DNA from: CAIQQQ01 sp037445025
Lineage (GTDB): Bacteria > Pseudomonadota > Alphaproteobacteria > Acetobacterales > Acetobacteraceae
Reading direction: 5' to 3'
DNA length: 64,000 bases
Assembly: GCA_037445025.1 (NCBI GenBank)
Contig: JBBILI010000017.1
Coordinates: 1 to 64,000, forward strand
The notes under the pieces are model-generated. The model was not told where the DNA came from. It worked only from the letters and a program-made list of their open reading frames with translations, and did not search any database. The position numbers and the translations under genes are program-made. Below are positions 28,047-37,485 of the stretch, piece by piece. The first letter of the stretch is position 1. Each line of letters starts with the position of its first letter.

Positions 28047-31000
28047 CACGCACCCGGACGTTGATCGGCGTGCTGCTGGGGTCGGTCGCAGGACCGGCCC
28101 TGGCCCAGACACCGACACAGATTCCGACACCGGCGGCCTTCGCCCCCGGTGCCCCGCAGCCCGCTCCTGCGTCGCAGGCGACCCCGGCGGCCGCGGTCGA
28201 TTCCGGCAGTGCGGTCACAACGCTGATCCGTCAGGCAGACCGCTGGCTGGCGCAGAACCGGCCGGACCTGGCCTCGCTTTCGATCACAAGGGCGTTGGCC
28301 GCGGAGCCGAACAATGCCGAGGCGCTGCAGATGGCCGCCCGGGTCGAGACGGTGCGCGGCAACCGTGACGCGGCGCTGGGCTATCTCCGCCGCGCCCAGG
28401 CGGCCGGCGGCACCGAGGCGCAGCGCGCCGCCACCGCCGCCGCCCTGCGCGCCGCCTCGCTCGACCAGACCGCCCTGGCCCAGGCCCGCCAGGCCGCCCG
28501 CGACGGCCACGCCGATGAGGCCGCCATGCGCTATCGCGCGCTGTTCGGCGCCGAGGGTCCGCCGCCGGACTATGCCCGCGAATACTACCAGGCGCTATCC
28601 GGCAGCGCCGGCACACGCGCCGAGGGCCTCGCCGGGCTGAACCGCCTCGCCGGCGCGCCCAATGCCGATCCGAACACGCAGCTCGCCGCCGCCGAGGCGC
28701 TGACCTACCAGGAAGCGACCCGTGCCGACGGCATCGCCCGCCTCGCCGCCCTGGCCGACCGCCCCGAGACCGCCGAGGAGGCCAAGCGCGGCTGGCGGCA
28801 GGCGCTGGGCTACATGGGCAGCAACCCCGCCGCCGCCCCGCTGATCGAGGCCTATCTGCGCCGCTTCCCCAACGACCCCGAACTAACCCAGCGCCTCGCC
28901 AGCCTGCGCCAGGCGCCCGCCGTGGCGCCCGACCCCAACGACGCGCTGCGCCGCGAAGCCTTCGCCCAGCTCGAAACCGGCGATCTGCGTACCAGCGCCG
29001 ATCGCTTCACCAAGGCGCTCGCCGCCAACCCCAACGATGCCGACGCGCTGGGCGGGCTCGGCCTCGTCCGTCTGCGCCAGAACCAGCCCGAGGCGGCGCG
29101 GCCGCTGCTGGAACGCGCCGTCGCCGCCGATCCCGCCCATGCCGCGCAATGGCAGAAGGCGCTCGATGGCGCCGCCTATGGCATGGCGCTGACCGATGCC
29201 CGCACAAAGCTGCGCCAGGGTGACGCAGCCGGCGCCGATGCGCTGCTGCGCGACGCGTTGCGCCGCGACGTGCCGGACCATACCGACGCCGAAACCCTGC
29301 TGGGCGACACCGCCTTGAAACAGAACGATCCCGCCGCCGCCGAGCAGCACTACCGCACGGCGCTGAGCCGCCGGCCGGGCTTCCCACCGGCGGTGACCGG
29401 CCTCAACCAGGCGCTGCGGGCCCAGGGCAAGCTGCCGCCGGAGCCGGTCCGCACCGCGGCCGCACCTTCCCCCAGCCCCGGCGCGCCGAGCCCACCCTCG
29501 GCTCAGACCCCGCCGCCCGATTCCCGGGTCGGACAGCTCCGGGCTGAAGCAGCGCAGGTCACTGACAGCAACATCGCCATCACCCTGCTGCGCAGCGGCG
29601 TGGAAGCCGCCCCCAACGACCCCTGGGTCCGGCTCGACCTCGCCCGCCTGCTCCGCCGCAACGGTCGCGGCGAGGAAGGCCGCGCGCTGGTGGAGGAGCT
29701 GGCAGCGCGTGACGGCACGGCTGACGACCATTTCGCCGCCGCCCTGCTCGCCCAGGAAGATGGCCGCCTCGATGACGCGCAGTCCCAGCTCAACGCCATT
29801 CCCGCGCTGCGCCGCACGCCGGACATGGGCCGGCTCGAGGCGCAGATCCGCACCGATCGGGACGTGGCCCATGCGGCCCAGTCCCTGATGGCCGACGCCA
29901 CCGGCGCCCGCCAGCAGCTGCTGCTGATCGCCGCCCGCCCCGATCCCTCCGGCGCCACCGGCGCCGCCGTGGTGCGCGCCTTCGGTGACGCGTCGGACCG
30001 TGTCGGCGCCTCCGAGGCAGCCCGGGTCGCACTGGCCGCCAATCCCGCCGGCGGCACCGCGGCCAGGCTCGCCGTAGCCGGCGCCCTGCTCGCCGCCGGC
30101 GCCGACACCGTGGCCGGCGCCATGGCAGACCAGATCAGCCAGATCGCGCTCTCGGCCGACCAGCAGCGTGACCTTAGGGCCCTGCGCAACGGCATCGCCA
30201 TCCGCGCCTCCGACCGGCTGAACGAAGCCGGCTCCCAGGCCCAGGGCTTCGACCGGCTGCGCCCGGTGCTGGCGCAGGACCCCGACAATGTTGATGCCAA
30301 GCTGGCCCTCGCCCGGCTTTACCAGGGCGCGCGCCAGCCGCTCGAGGCGCTGCGCCTCGCCCAGGCGGTGCTGGCGCGCGATCCCCGCAATTTCGATGCC
30401 CGCCAGGGCGCCGTCGAGGCCGCCATTGCGGCGGGAGACCGCCGCACCGCCACCGCCCTGGTCGAGGATGCCGCGGGCAACGGCCCATCCGACAGCCGGG
30501 TGCTGTTCCTGCGCGCACGCGTCGCCAGCGCCTTCGGCGACAGCGGCCGCGCCCAGCGCCTGCTGCAGCAGGCGCTGGCACAGCGCCAGGTGGAGCTGGG
30601 CACCAACGTCGCCGCCACCGGGCTCGATCCGATGGCCGCCACCGGCAATCCGTTCCAGCCGACGGTGGGGGCCGCAGGCGTTGCCGCCAATCTGCCGCGG
30701 GACCCGCTGAGCCGGCAGATCGTCCAGCAGCTCGTCGCCACCGAGGCCGCCAACGCGCCGACCCTCGCCTTCGCGCCCACCGTGCACACCCGCTCCGGCT
30801 CCCCGGGGCTCGACCAGCTCTCCGAAATCGGCAGCACCGTGGAGGGCACGGTCGCGGCCCCCGGCATCGGCGGCACCCTCACCGCCAAGCTGGAACCGGT
30901 GATGATCAACGCCGGCCAGGTCGGCAGTTCGCTGCTGCAGCTCTACAAATACGGCACCAACCCGCTCTACGGCACCACCCCGGTCACGCCGAAGAACGTC

Positions 31001-31840
31001 ACCGAGACCGGGCTGGGCCTCAACGTCGGCTATACGCTGAACGACCTGTTCAAGCTCAATGTCGGAACCTCGCCGCTGGGCTTCAAACAGCCCAGCCTGG
31101 AAGGCGGCATCGAGTTCGCCCCGCGGCTGACCGACTGGCTGCGGCTGCGCCTGATCGGCGACCGCCGTGCCGTGCAGGACAGCCTGCTGTCCTGGGCGGG
31201 ACAGACCGACCCCAACAGCCGCGTCACCTGGGGTGCGGTCTCCAGCACCGGCGGGCGGGCGCAGCTGGAAATCCCGATCGGCCCGGGTTCGGCCTATCTC
31301 AGCGGCGGCTATGCGGTGATGACCGGCACCCATGTCGCGGCCAACAACCGCACCGAGGCCGGCGCCGGCTTCTCCTACCCGATCCTGCATGACGGCGACA
31401 CCGCGCTGACCGCCGGCATGAACCTGGTCTATTTCGGCTATGCCAACAACCAGCGCGCCTTCACGCTCGGCAACGGCGGCTATTTCAGCCCGCAGAGCTA
31501 CGAGGCGATCAACATCCCGATCGACTATCGCGCCAGGTCCGGCCGGTTCAGCTACGATCTCGGCGCCACCTTCGGCTATGCCGGCTTCAAGGAGAACGCC
31601 AGCCCGGTGTTCCCGCATGACCCGAACCTGCAGAGCCAGCTGGTGGCGGCGGCGGCGAGCAACCCGCTGCTCAGCACCACCAACCCCTCGCTCACCCGCA
31701 ACGGCTTCGTGGCCGGCATCCGGGTGGCGCTGGCCTATCAGCTGACCGACACGCTCAGCCTCAGCGGTGTGCTGCGGTATGATCAGGCGCCGCAGTTTGA
31801 TGAGACCAATGTGATGGTTCGGTTGCAGAATACGTTTTAA
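28043..31840 (+). CDS. bcsC: Cellulose export protein BcsC (TPR scaffold plus outer-membrane barrel)
   Basis: 1,265 residues, within the normal size for BcsC. Signal peptide MTRTRTLIGVLLGSVAGPALAQ. A Pro/Ala stretch follows, then tetratricopeptide repeats from about 60 to 880 (for example FTKALAANPNDADALGGLGLVRLRQNQP, AVAADPAHAAQWQKAL). From about 930 the C-terminal domain LTAKLEPVMINAGQVGSS...KNVTETGLGLNVGY...FSYDLGATFGYAGF ends in an aromatic residue (VRLQNTF), typical of an outer-membrane beta-barrel. It carries the glucan across the outer membrane. GTG start overlaps bcsB. No bcsD, bcsZ (endoglucanase) or bglX follows; a palindromic hairpin ends the operon. Confidence 0.93.
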   Translation: MTRTRTLIGVLLGSVAGPALAQTPTQIPTPAAFAPGAPQPAPASQATPAAAVDSGSAVTTLIRQADRWLAQNRPDLASLSITRALAAEPNNAEALQMAARVETVRGNRDAALGYLRRAQAAGGTEAQRAATAAALRAASLDQTALAQARQAARDGHADEAAMRYRALFGAEGPPPDYAREYYQALSGSAGTRAEGLAGLNRLAGAPNADPNTQLAAAEALTYQEATRADGIARLAALADRPETAEEAKRGWRQALGYMGSNPAAAPLIEAYLRRFPNDPELTQRLASLRQAPAVAPDPNDALRREAFAQLETGDLRTSADRFTKALAANPNDADALGGLGLVRLRQNQPEAARPLLERAVAADPAHAAQWQKALDGAAYGMALTDARTKLRQGDAAGADALLRDALRRDVPDHTDAETLLGDTALKQNDPAAAEQHYRTALSRRPGFPPAVTGLNQALRAQGKLPPEPVRTAAAPSPSPGAPSPPSAQTPPPDSRVGQLRAEAAQVTDSNIAITLLRSGVEAAPNDPWVRLDLARLLRRNGRGEEGRALVEELAARDGTADDHFAAALLAQEDGRLDDAQSQLNAIPALRRTPDMGRLEAQIRTDRDVAHAAQSLMADATGARQQLLLIAARPDPSGATGAAVVRAFGDASDRVGASEAARVALAANPAGGTAARLAVAGALLAAGADTVAGAMADQISQIALSADQQRDLRALRNGIAIRASDRLNEAGSQAQGFDRLRPVLAQDPDNVDAKLALARLYQGARQPLEALRLAQAVLARDPRNFDARQGAVEAAIAAGDRRTATALVEDAAGNGPSDSRVLFLRARVASAFGDSGRAQRLLQQALAQRQVELGTNVAATGLDPMAATGNPFQPTVGAAGVAANLPRDPLSRQIVQQLVATEAANAPTLAFAPTVHTRSGSPGLDQLSEIGSTVEGTVAAPGIGGTLTAKLEPVMINAGQVGSSLLQLYKYGTNPLYGTTPVTPKNVTETGLGLNVGYTLNDLFKLNVGTSPLGFKQPSLEGGIEFAPRLTDWLRLRLIGDRRAVQDSLLSWAGQTDPNSRVTWGAVSSTGGRAQLEIPIGPGSAYLSGGYAVMTGTHVAANNRTEAGAGFSYPILHDGDTALTAGMNLVYFGYANNQRAFTLGNGGYFSPQSYEAINIPIDYRARSGRFSYDLGATFGYAGFKENASPVFPHDPNLQSQLVAAAASNPLLSTTNPSLTRNGFVAGIRVALAYQLTDTLSLSGVLRYDQAPQFDETNVMVRLQNTF

Positions 31841-31847
31841 GAAAGCG

Positions 31848-31869
31848 CTTCTTTTCTGAAGAAAAGAAG
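31848..31869 (+). terminator. T/A-rich hairpin ending the cellulose operon
   Basis: CTTCTTTTC-TGAA-GAAAAGAAG begins 8 bases after the bcsC stop and is identical to the hairpin after hutU, including the following CAAAAGA. The rest of the gap holds its mirrored partner at 31938. Confidence 0.6.
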
Positions 31870-31937
31870 CAAAAGACTTTCATCCATCGGCCCGCGCCCT
31901 GTCTGGAAGGGGGCGCGAGCCGATAGAAAGTTTTTTG

Positions 31938-31958
31938 GTTCTTTTTTCAAAAAAGAAC
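31938..31958 (-). terminator. T/A-rich hairpin ending the histidine kinase gene
   Basis: GTTCTTTTTT and AAAAAAGAAC flank a single C; read on the minus strand it directly follows the stop codon of the kinase and touches its last base. Confidence 0.55.
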
Positions 31959-33880
31959 TACTTCCCTTCACTCAAAACCACATGCACCGCCTCCGCCAGC
32001 TGCTGAAACCGATACGGCTTGTGCAGCACGGGAAACGCCTCCTCGATCTGCCCACCCTGGATCACCGAGGAGAACCCCGTGGTCAGCAGCACCCGCAACT
32101 CCGGGCGGATCCGCTGCGCGATCTTGGCCAGCTGCGGCCCGGTCAGCCCGCCCGGCATCACCACATCGCTGAACAGCAGATCGCACGGCGTGCCCGCCTC
32201 CAGCAGCGCCAGGCAGCTGGCGCCGTCCGTCGCCTCGACCGTGCGATAGCCCAGCGCCGTCAGGCTGCGCACCACGGTTGCGCGCAGCTGGCCGTTGTCA
32301 TCGACCACCAGAACCGTCTTGCCGTCGCCGGCCCTGGGAACCGGGTGCTCGTCCGCCATCGGGCTGGTCTCCTGCAGACCCAGAACCCGCGGCAGAAACA
32401 GCGTCACGCTGGTGCCCGCACTTGGGGTGGACTGGATCTCCACGAACCCGCCATGCTGTGCCACCGTGCCGTGCACCATGCTCAGGCCCAGCCCGTTGCC
32501 CTGGCCGACCGGCTTGGTGGTGAAAAACGGCTCCATCGCCCGCTCCAGCACCTCAGGCGACATGCCGGACCCGTTGTCGGTCACCGAGATCGCGACGAAC
32601 GGGCCGAGCAGGGCCGGCATGTCCGGCGCCGTGCGCTCGCAGTTGCGTGTGGCGATGACGATGCGACCGCCCGTCATCGGCATGGAGTCGCGCGCGTTCA
32701 ACGCCAGGTTGATCAGCGCATCGCCGATCTGCGAGGCATCGGCGCGCACCAGCCACAGCCCCTCCTCCAGGCGCTGCTCGATCTCGATCGCCTCGCCCAG
32801 CGTGCGGCGCAGCAGTTCGACATAGGAGGCGAGATAGGCGTTGAGGTCGATGACATCTAGCGTCAGCGTCTGCTGGCGGGCGACGGTCAGCAGCCGCTTG
32901 GTCAACGCGCCGCCGTTGAGGGCGGCGGTGAGGATGTCCTTGGTCATGCTGTCGATATCGGGGCTGGGCGCCACCATCCGCCGCAGCAGCTCGACATTGT
33001 TGACGATGACGCTGAGCAGATTGTTGAAGTCGTGCGCCACCCCGCCGGTCAACTCGCCCAGCGCCGTCATCCGCTGCGAGCGCTGCAGCAACAGCTCAGC
33101 CTGGCGCCGCGGGCCGATGTCGCGCGCGATCTTGGAGGCACCCACGATGTCGCCTCGGCTGTCGCGGATCGGCGACACCGTGAGCGACACATGCACAGGG
33201 TTGCCGTTGCGGTGCTGGCGGATGGTCTCGAAATGCGTGATCCGCTGGCCTTGACGCAGCCTGGCAATGATCGCTGCCTCGTCAGACAGCTTGTCGGCTG
33301 GAATGATCGTGGTGATCGGCCGGCCGATGATCTCCCTGGCCGACCAGCCGAACATCCGCTCGGCCGCACGGTTCCAGCTGGTGATGGTGCCGTCCAGGGT
33401 CTTGGCGATGATCGCATCCTCTGAATCGGTCACCAGCGCCTCGAGGTAGCGCAGCGTGGCCTCCGCGCGATGGCGCTCGGTGATGTTGTTGTTGATTTCA
33501 ATGACCCGCGGCGGATCGCCCTGCTGCAGCACCCAATGGCTTGCCACGTAAACCCTGCTGCCGTCGCGATGGCGATGCACCAGCTCGCCATGCCACACCC
33601 CGTCGCGGCGCAGGCCGGTGTGAAGCAAGCCGACATCGCCGGGAAACGCGGTCGCCAGCAGGTCGTGCGCGCACGCCCCGACCGCCTCGTCGCGCGACCA
33701 GCCATACAAGCGCTCCGCCCCGCGGCTCCAGAACAGGATCGTGCCGTCAAGCCCACGGATCATCGTCTGCGCTTCGCCGAAGCCGAAAACGATCTCTCGA
33801 AGCGACAGAATGGATGCGCTGACCGAAGCTAAAACCGCCTCGGGATCCCTGATATCGCTGCCCATGGCCGGAAGATCCAT
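31958..33880 (-). CDS. Hybrid sensor histidine kinase (PAS-PAS-HisKA-HATPase-REC), soluble
   Basis: 640 residues with no membrane helix, so a cytosolic sensor. Two PAS domains (about 35-140 and 148-258; SWNRAAERMFGWSAREIIGRP is typical) precede the dimerisation helix with the phosphorylated His283 in ELTGGVAHDFNNLL. The ATPase domain has an N box (INLALNARDSM), DNGSGM and GNGLGLSMV. A C-terminal receiver (VLVVDDNG, phospho-acceptor Asp572 in LLFSDVVMPGG) makes it a hybrid kinase. It resembles PAS-rich blue-light or redox kinases, but the NCRFL flavin motif of LOV domains is not seen. It converges on the cellulose operon; a regulatory link is possible but unproven. ATG 33880 starts the frame. 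Confidence 0.92.
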   Translation of the reverse strand: MDLPAMGSDIRDPEAVLASVSASILSLREIVFGFGEAQTMIRGLDGTILFWSRGAERLYGWSRDEAVGACAHDLLATAFPGDVGLLHTGLRRDGVWHGELVHRHRDGSRVYVASHWVLQQGDPPRVIEINNNITERHRAEATLRYLEALVTDSEDAIIAKTLDGTITSWNRAAERMFGWSAREIIGRPITTIIPADKLSDEAAIIARLRQGQRITHFETIRQHRNGNPVHVSLTVSPIRDSRGDIVGASKIARDIGPRRQAELLLQRSQRMTALGELTGGVAHDFNNLLSVIVNNVELLRRMVAPSPDIDSMTKDILTAALNGGALTKRLLTVARQQTLTLDVIDLNAYLASYVELLRRTLGEAIEIEQRLEEGLWLVRADASQIGDALINLALNARDSMPMTGGRIVIATRNCERTAPDMPALLGPFVAISVTDNGSGMSPEVLERAMEPFFTTKPVGQGNGLGLSMVHGTVAQHGGFVEIQSTPSAGTSVTLFLPRVLGLQETSPMADEHPVPRAGDGKTVLVVDDNGQLRATVVRSLTALGYRTVEATDGASCLALLEAGTPCDLLFSDVVMPGGLTGPQLAKIAQRIRPELRVLLTTGFSSVIQGGQIEEAFPVLHKPYRFQQLAEAVHVVLSEGK

Positions 33881-34041
33881 AGCTGTGGCGAATTGGTTTA
33901 TTGTTCACAGGCTACAGGAAATCCAACGCCGAGTCATAGCGCGTGCCGATCAGCCGCGCATAACGTCCATGCCATCGGCAAGGATTTCATTGCATTGCGA
34001 CTATGAATGACCACGCCGGTGCGGCACGCCCCGGCTCCAGC

Positions 34042-35667
34042 TCAGGGCCGCGTCAGCCCCTGCGAGGCCAGGCGCGGATGCACGGTCGGAACGCTGCAAT
34101 CCGGCGTGTCGCGCTTGAGCACGCGCAGCCCGTTGAACTGGGCGATCTGGCGATACTTCGTCCACACCCGCGCGAAACCGGGATCGGAGGCGATGAGCAC
34201 GCCGACATAGTTGATCACGCCGCCACGGGCATCGACCACGACGAGGTCGGGGCAGCCGGTGATGAAGTCCCGCGCCACCCAGCGGCGGATCGGCCATTGC
34301 TGCGGTGCGTGGCCGTCCTCATGGGCGCGCCACAGCTCGCCCTTCAGCGCCCACATGGAATCGAACCGCGAGGCCCAGATCACGCCGGTGTTGTTGACCA
34401 CCGGAAACCCCAGCCCGATCCATTCGGAGAAGGCGACATAGGAATGCACCTTCTCGTGGCGGATGATCTTCTCCAGCCGCACCTCGGTGGACAGGTCGGG
34501 CGCCACCGCCTCCTGCACCCAGGGGCGCAGCCGTTCCACATCGGCATAGGCGAACACCAGCAACGCCACCGCGGCCAGGGCCGCGGCCGGCATGCGGCGG
34601 CGGCGCGGCAAGGCGAGGCCCAGCCTTGGCAGCATCTCGGACGACCACAGCAGCAGCGCCAGCACGGTCACGGTGATGCCGGGCAGCCGGTGATAGAACC
34701 AGTTCTTGCCCTCCATCAGATAGACGATGCCGGCGCCGATCGCGAACCACACCAGGATGGTCATGAGATGGCTGGTGAACGTGGCGCGCGCCGCCAGCGC
34801 CTTGCGGGTCAGTCCCCACAGCAGCAGGGTGGCGGCGATCCCCACCACCAGGGTGCGGGCCTCGTAAATGAGGCTGAGCAGCGGCGTGTCGGTGCCGCCA
34901 TACAGTGCCAGCGCCAGCGGCACCGCCCGGGTGAGGAAGGCCGGGCAGAACACCAGCACCGCGCCCACATAGGCCATGCCGGAGGCCACCGCCGCGATCG
35001 GCGCGTTGCGCAACAGCTTGCGCGTGGCCAGCAGGCAGATCGCCTCGGGCAGCAGAAACGCCAAGCCGTAGGTGGGTTTCAGCGAACAGGCCAGCCCCGC
35101 CAGCGCGCCGGCGCCGATGGCCTGCCAGCGTTCCTCGTCCTGGCCGTCGAGCCACTTGGCCATCAGCACGAGGTAGGGCAGCAGCGCCGCCGCCATCAGG
35201 TGTTCGCGCTGGCCGAACTCCACGCCGGGCAGCAGAACCAGCACGATGCCGATCACCCCGAACACCGGCGCGCGGCGGGCGAACAGCGGTCCCTGGCCGC
35301 GCAGCAGGCAGGCCGTCCACCACGCCGAGCCCAGCACCATCGCGGCGAAGAACGGCACCGCGATCAGCTTCGGCATGGCGCCGAGCCACCCGGCCACGGC
35401 GGCCGGCACCGCATAGATCCAGATGATCAGCGGCGGATTGACCTCGATGAGATCCTCATAGAGCCGCTGCCCGGCCAGCCAGTTGCGCGCGACATACAGC
35501 AGCCAGGCGATGTCGTCCTTCAGCGGCGAGCGGATGGTGGTGACCATCACCAGCGCCAGCACCACGGCCAGCGCCGTCAGCGCCAGCACCACGGCCAGCC
35601 CGGGGCCATCGAGCCTGGCGCGCACCCGGGCGGTGATCCGATCGAACGACAGGGACAGGGATCGCAT
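34042..35667 (-). CDS. Polytopic membrane protein, GT-C (ArnT/PMT-like) glycosyltransferase candidate
   Basis: 541 residues with roughly ten hydrophobic segments followed by a ~150-residue C-terminal soluble part. The first loop has DDIAWLLYVARNWLAGQRLYEDLIEVNPPLIIW; an Asp pair early in loop one followed by the G-Q-xLYxDxxxxNPP pattern is characteristic of GT39/ArnT-type polyprenyl-phosphate-sugar transferases. GVEFGQREHLM is a second-loop segment. I infer sugar transfer at the periplasmic face, but the donor and acceptor are unknown. The start at MRSLSLSFDRI (35667) is chosen over a 34-codon upstream extension with no membrane or family character; no clear ribosome site helps. Confidence 0.6.
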   Translation of the reverse strand: MRSLSLSFDRITARVRARLDGPGLAVVLALTALAVVLALVMVTTIRSPLKDDIAWLLYVARNWLAGQRLYEDLIEVNPPLIIWIYAVPAAVAGWLGAMPKLIAVPFFAAMVLGSAWWTACLLRGQGPLFARRAPVFGVIGIVLVLLPGVEFGQREHLMAAALLPYLVLMAKWLDGQDEERWQAIGAGALAGLACSLKPTYGLAFLLPEAICLLATRKLLRNAPIAAVASGMAYVGAVLVFCPAFLTRAVPLALALYGGTDTPLLSLIYEARTLVVGIAATLLLWGLTRKALAARATFTSHLMTILVWFAIGAGIVYLMEGKNWFYHRLPGITVTVLALLLWSSEMLPRLGLALPRRRRMPAAALAAVALLVFAYADVERLRPWVQEAVAPDLSTEVRLEKIIRHEKVHSYVAFSEWIGLGFPVVNNTGVIWASRFDSMWALKGELWRAHEDGHAPQQWPIRRWVARDFITGCPDLVVVDARGGVINYVGVLIASDPGFARVWTKYRQIAQFNGLRVLKRDTPDCSVPTVHPRLASQGLTRP

Positions 35668-35795
35668 CGTGATGGGACAGCTCGACCTTGGGGTGGGACG
35701 GATTAGGACAAATCCGCGTGAGCGCCAAGATAGACTCTTGCTGATGGCATAATTGCGGCCTGCCCCCACCCCAACGGATGAAAGTTTCGTTGGTT

Positions 35796-35837
35796 CTTTC
35801 TTTTCAAAGAAAGGACTTCTTTTTTGAAAAAAAGAAG
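35796..35837. repeat. Double T/A-rich hairpin element
   Basis: Two adjacent palindromes: CTTTCTTT/AAAGAAAG (35796-35813) and CTTCTTTTTT/AAAAAAAGAAG (35816-35837), followed by CAAAAAACTTTCA. This is the same family as at 10998, 19525, 19615, 31848 and 31938. It lies just past the 3' end of the aldo/keto reductase and probably terminates it. Confidence 0.6.
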
Positions 35838-35847
35838 CAAAAAACTT

Positions 35848-36843
35848 TCAAACGTAGACGGCCGCCATGCCGCCCGCGGGGTAGCGTGTGCCGGCGGCGG
35901 CGCCCGCGGGGATCGAAGCCGACAGGGAGGCGACCTCTTCGGGCGTCAGCATCACGTCCAGGGCGCCGAGGTTCTCGTCGAGCCTGGCCACGTAGCGCGT
36001 GCCGGGTATTGCCACCACATCCTCGCCCTGCGCCAGCAGCCACGCCAGCGTCAGCTGCGCCGGCGTGCAGCCCTTCGCCGCCGCCATGTCCTCGATCGGC
36101 GCCGCCAGCCGCCGGTTCGCCGCGAAATTCTCCCCCTGAAACCGCGGATGCGCCGCCCGCCGCCCGTCCACATCAGCCGCCGTGCGGATCGCGCCGGTCA
36201 GCAGCCCGCGCCCCAGCGGCGAATACGCCACGAAACTGATCCCCAACGCCGTGGTGGTCGCCCGCGTCTCCTCCGCCTCCGTGCGATACAGGATGGAGAA
36301 CTCGGTCTGCACCGCCGTGATCGGGTGCACCGCATGCGCCCGCCTGATCGTCTCGGGCCGCGCCTCGGACAGGCCCAGAAACCGCACCTTGCCCTGCTCC
36401 ACCAGCCGCGCCATGGCTCCCACCGTCTCCTCGATGGCCACCTTCGAGTCCACCCGATGCTGGTAGTAAAGGTCGATCACCTCCACCCCCAGCCGGGCCA
36501 GGCTCGCCTCGCAGGCGCGCTGCACATAGGCCGGGCTGCCATCCACCCCGTTCGCCCCGCCTTCGCGCCGGATCTGGCCGAACTTGGTGGCCAGCACCAC
36601 CGCGTCGCGCCGCCCCTTCAGCGCCCGGCCGAGCACGGTCTCGTTGTGCCCCCAGCCATACATGTCCGAGGAGTCGAAATGGTTCACACCGCGATCGATC
36701 GCGTCCTGGATCAGCGTCTCCGAGACGGCGTCATCCGCCTCGCCATAGACGCCGGAGAGCGACATGCAGCCAAGCCCGACCGGCGAGACGTCCAGCGTGC
36801 TGGCACCAAGGCGGCGGCGGGCGGTGATCCTGGTGTGCGGCAT
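35848..36843 (-). CDS. Aldo/keto reductase
   Basis: NADPH-dependent (beta/alpha)8-barrel oxidoreductase, 331 residues. The catalytic tetrad is visible: Asp and Tyr in NHFDSSDMYGWGHNE, Lys in VVLATKFG, His in DLYYQHRVD. The cofactor site lies in AVQTEFSILYRTEAEE, VAYSPLGRGLLTG and VVAIPGTRYVARLDENL. It is closest to the AKR13/YakC group of general aldehyde reductases. No operon partner: the upstream gene is separated by 115 bases and the downstream side is a palindromic hairpin. Confidence 0.92.
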   Translation of the reverse strand: MPHTRITARRRLGASTLDVSPVGLGCMSLSGVYGEADDAVSETLIQDAIDRGVNHFDSSDMYGWGHNETVLGRALKGRRDAVVLATKFGQIRREGGANGVDGSPAYVQRACEASLARLGVEVIDLYYQHRVDSKVAIEETVGAMARLVEQGKVRFLGLSEARPETIRRAHAVHPITAVQTEFSILYRTEAEETRATTTALGISFVAYSPLGRGLLTGAIRTAADVDGRRAAHPRFQGENFAANRRLAAPIEDMAAAKGCTPAQLTLAWLLAQGEDVVAIPGTRYVARLDENLGALDVMLTPEEVASLSASIPAGAAAGTRYPAGGMAAVYV

Positions 36844-36958
36844 GCCATGCGGCTCCTTCGCGCGATTGCGGCCGAAACGGCGGCCTGCGATTCTGCTCCT
36901 TTGATAACGCCGAGGAACCGCCGGGCGGAAGAGGCAAAGGCGTCGGTTCCGCCCGCGC

Positions 36959-37351
36959 TCACGGCCTTTCGGGATACGCCGTCATCCGGCGGCCGCGCGC
37001 CTGGACCAACTGGTGCAGATCGCGCCGCGTGACACCGAGCCGGCCCGCGATCCGGGCGGCCATGCCGGCCGCGCGCCGCGCCATCGCCGCGTCATGCGCG
37101 CGCGGGCGGGCCGGCGCGGCCGGCGTATCCTGCACGGCGAGAAGATCGGCGCGGCGGCCCAGCGCCTCGGCCAGCGCCTCGGCGATTTCGGTGCGATTGA
37201 GCCGGGCTGGCGCACCCGGCAGGCGGCTGCGTTGCTGTTCGAGAGAATCCACGCGATCGACAAAGGCCATCAGCTCAGACAAGAGTGCAATCGAGTGCTC
37301 CACCAGGCCCAGGCTCCCTACCACGTGACAGGCAAGGGCGCGATTAAGCAC
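36959..37351 (-). CDS. Hypothetical protein, small helical
   Basis: 130 residues, not recognised. Predicted mostly helical: SIALLSELMAFVDRVDSLEQQ, then NRTEIAEALAEALGRRADLL, a Pro/Ala linker, and RRAAGMAARIAGRLGVTRRDLHQLVQARGRRM, a basic helix pair that could bind nucleic acid. The frame begins with GTG at 37351 (MLNRALACHVVG); ATG at 37270 is another possibility. An AT-rich region with two palindromes lies just upstream, which supports a real, regulated gene. Confidence 0.5.
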   Translation of the reverse strand: MLNRALACHVVGSLGLVEHSIALLSELMAFVDRVDSLEQQRSRLPGAPARLNRTEIAEALAEALGRRADLLAVQDTPAAPARPRAHDAAMARRAAGMAARIAGRLGVTRRDLHQLVQARGRRMTAYPERP

Positions 37352-37381
37352 GGCTTCCGTGACGATAGGTGTTATATCACA

Positions 37382-37423
37382 GTTAATCGTTATTATTAAC
37401 GTTCCCGGTCTGTTAATGATAAC
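37382..37423. promoter_or_regulatory. AT-rich operator-like region with GTTAAT/ATTAAC palindromes
   Basis: Within ~100 AT-rich bases (37360-37450) stand GTTAAT-N7-ATTAAC (37382-37400) and GTTA-ATGA-TAAC (37412-37423). Both use the same GTTA half-site. They lie upstream of the small helical gene on the minus strand and downstream of the helicase gene. Likely a promoter with operators; the regulator is unknown. Confidence 0.4.
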
Positions 37424-37485
37424 TTGGTGGTATTAAAAATATAATATGGACGGAGTCAGCTGATCTTGCCGGATGGCTGGGCCGC

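Noticed and set aside
28883..31618. 911-codon minus-strand frame over bcsC
   Set aside because: Shadow of BcsC, whose signal peptide, TPRs and barrel are all in the plus frame.
36974..37399. Plus-strand frame opposite the small helical gene
   Set aside because: It starts inside the opposite gene without a ribosome site and ends in the AT-rich promoter region; the minus frame has better helical character.
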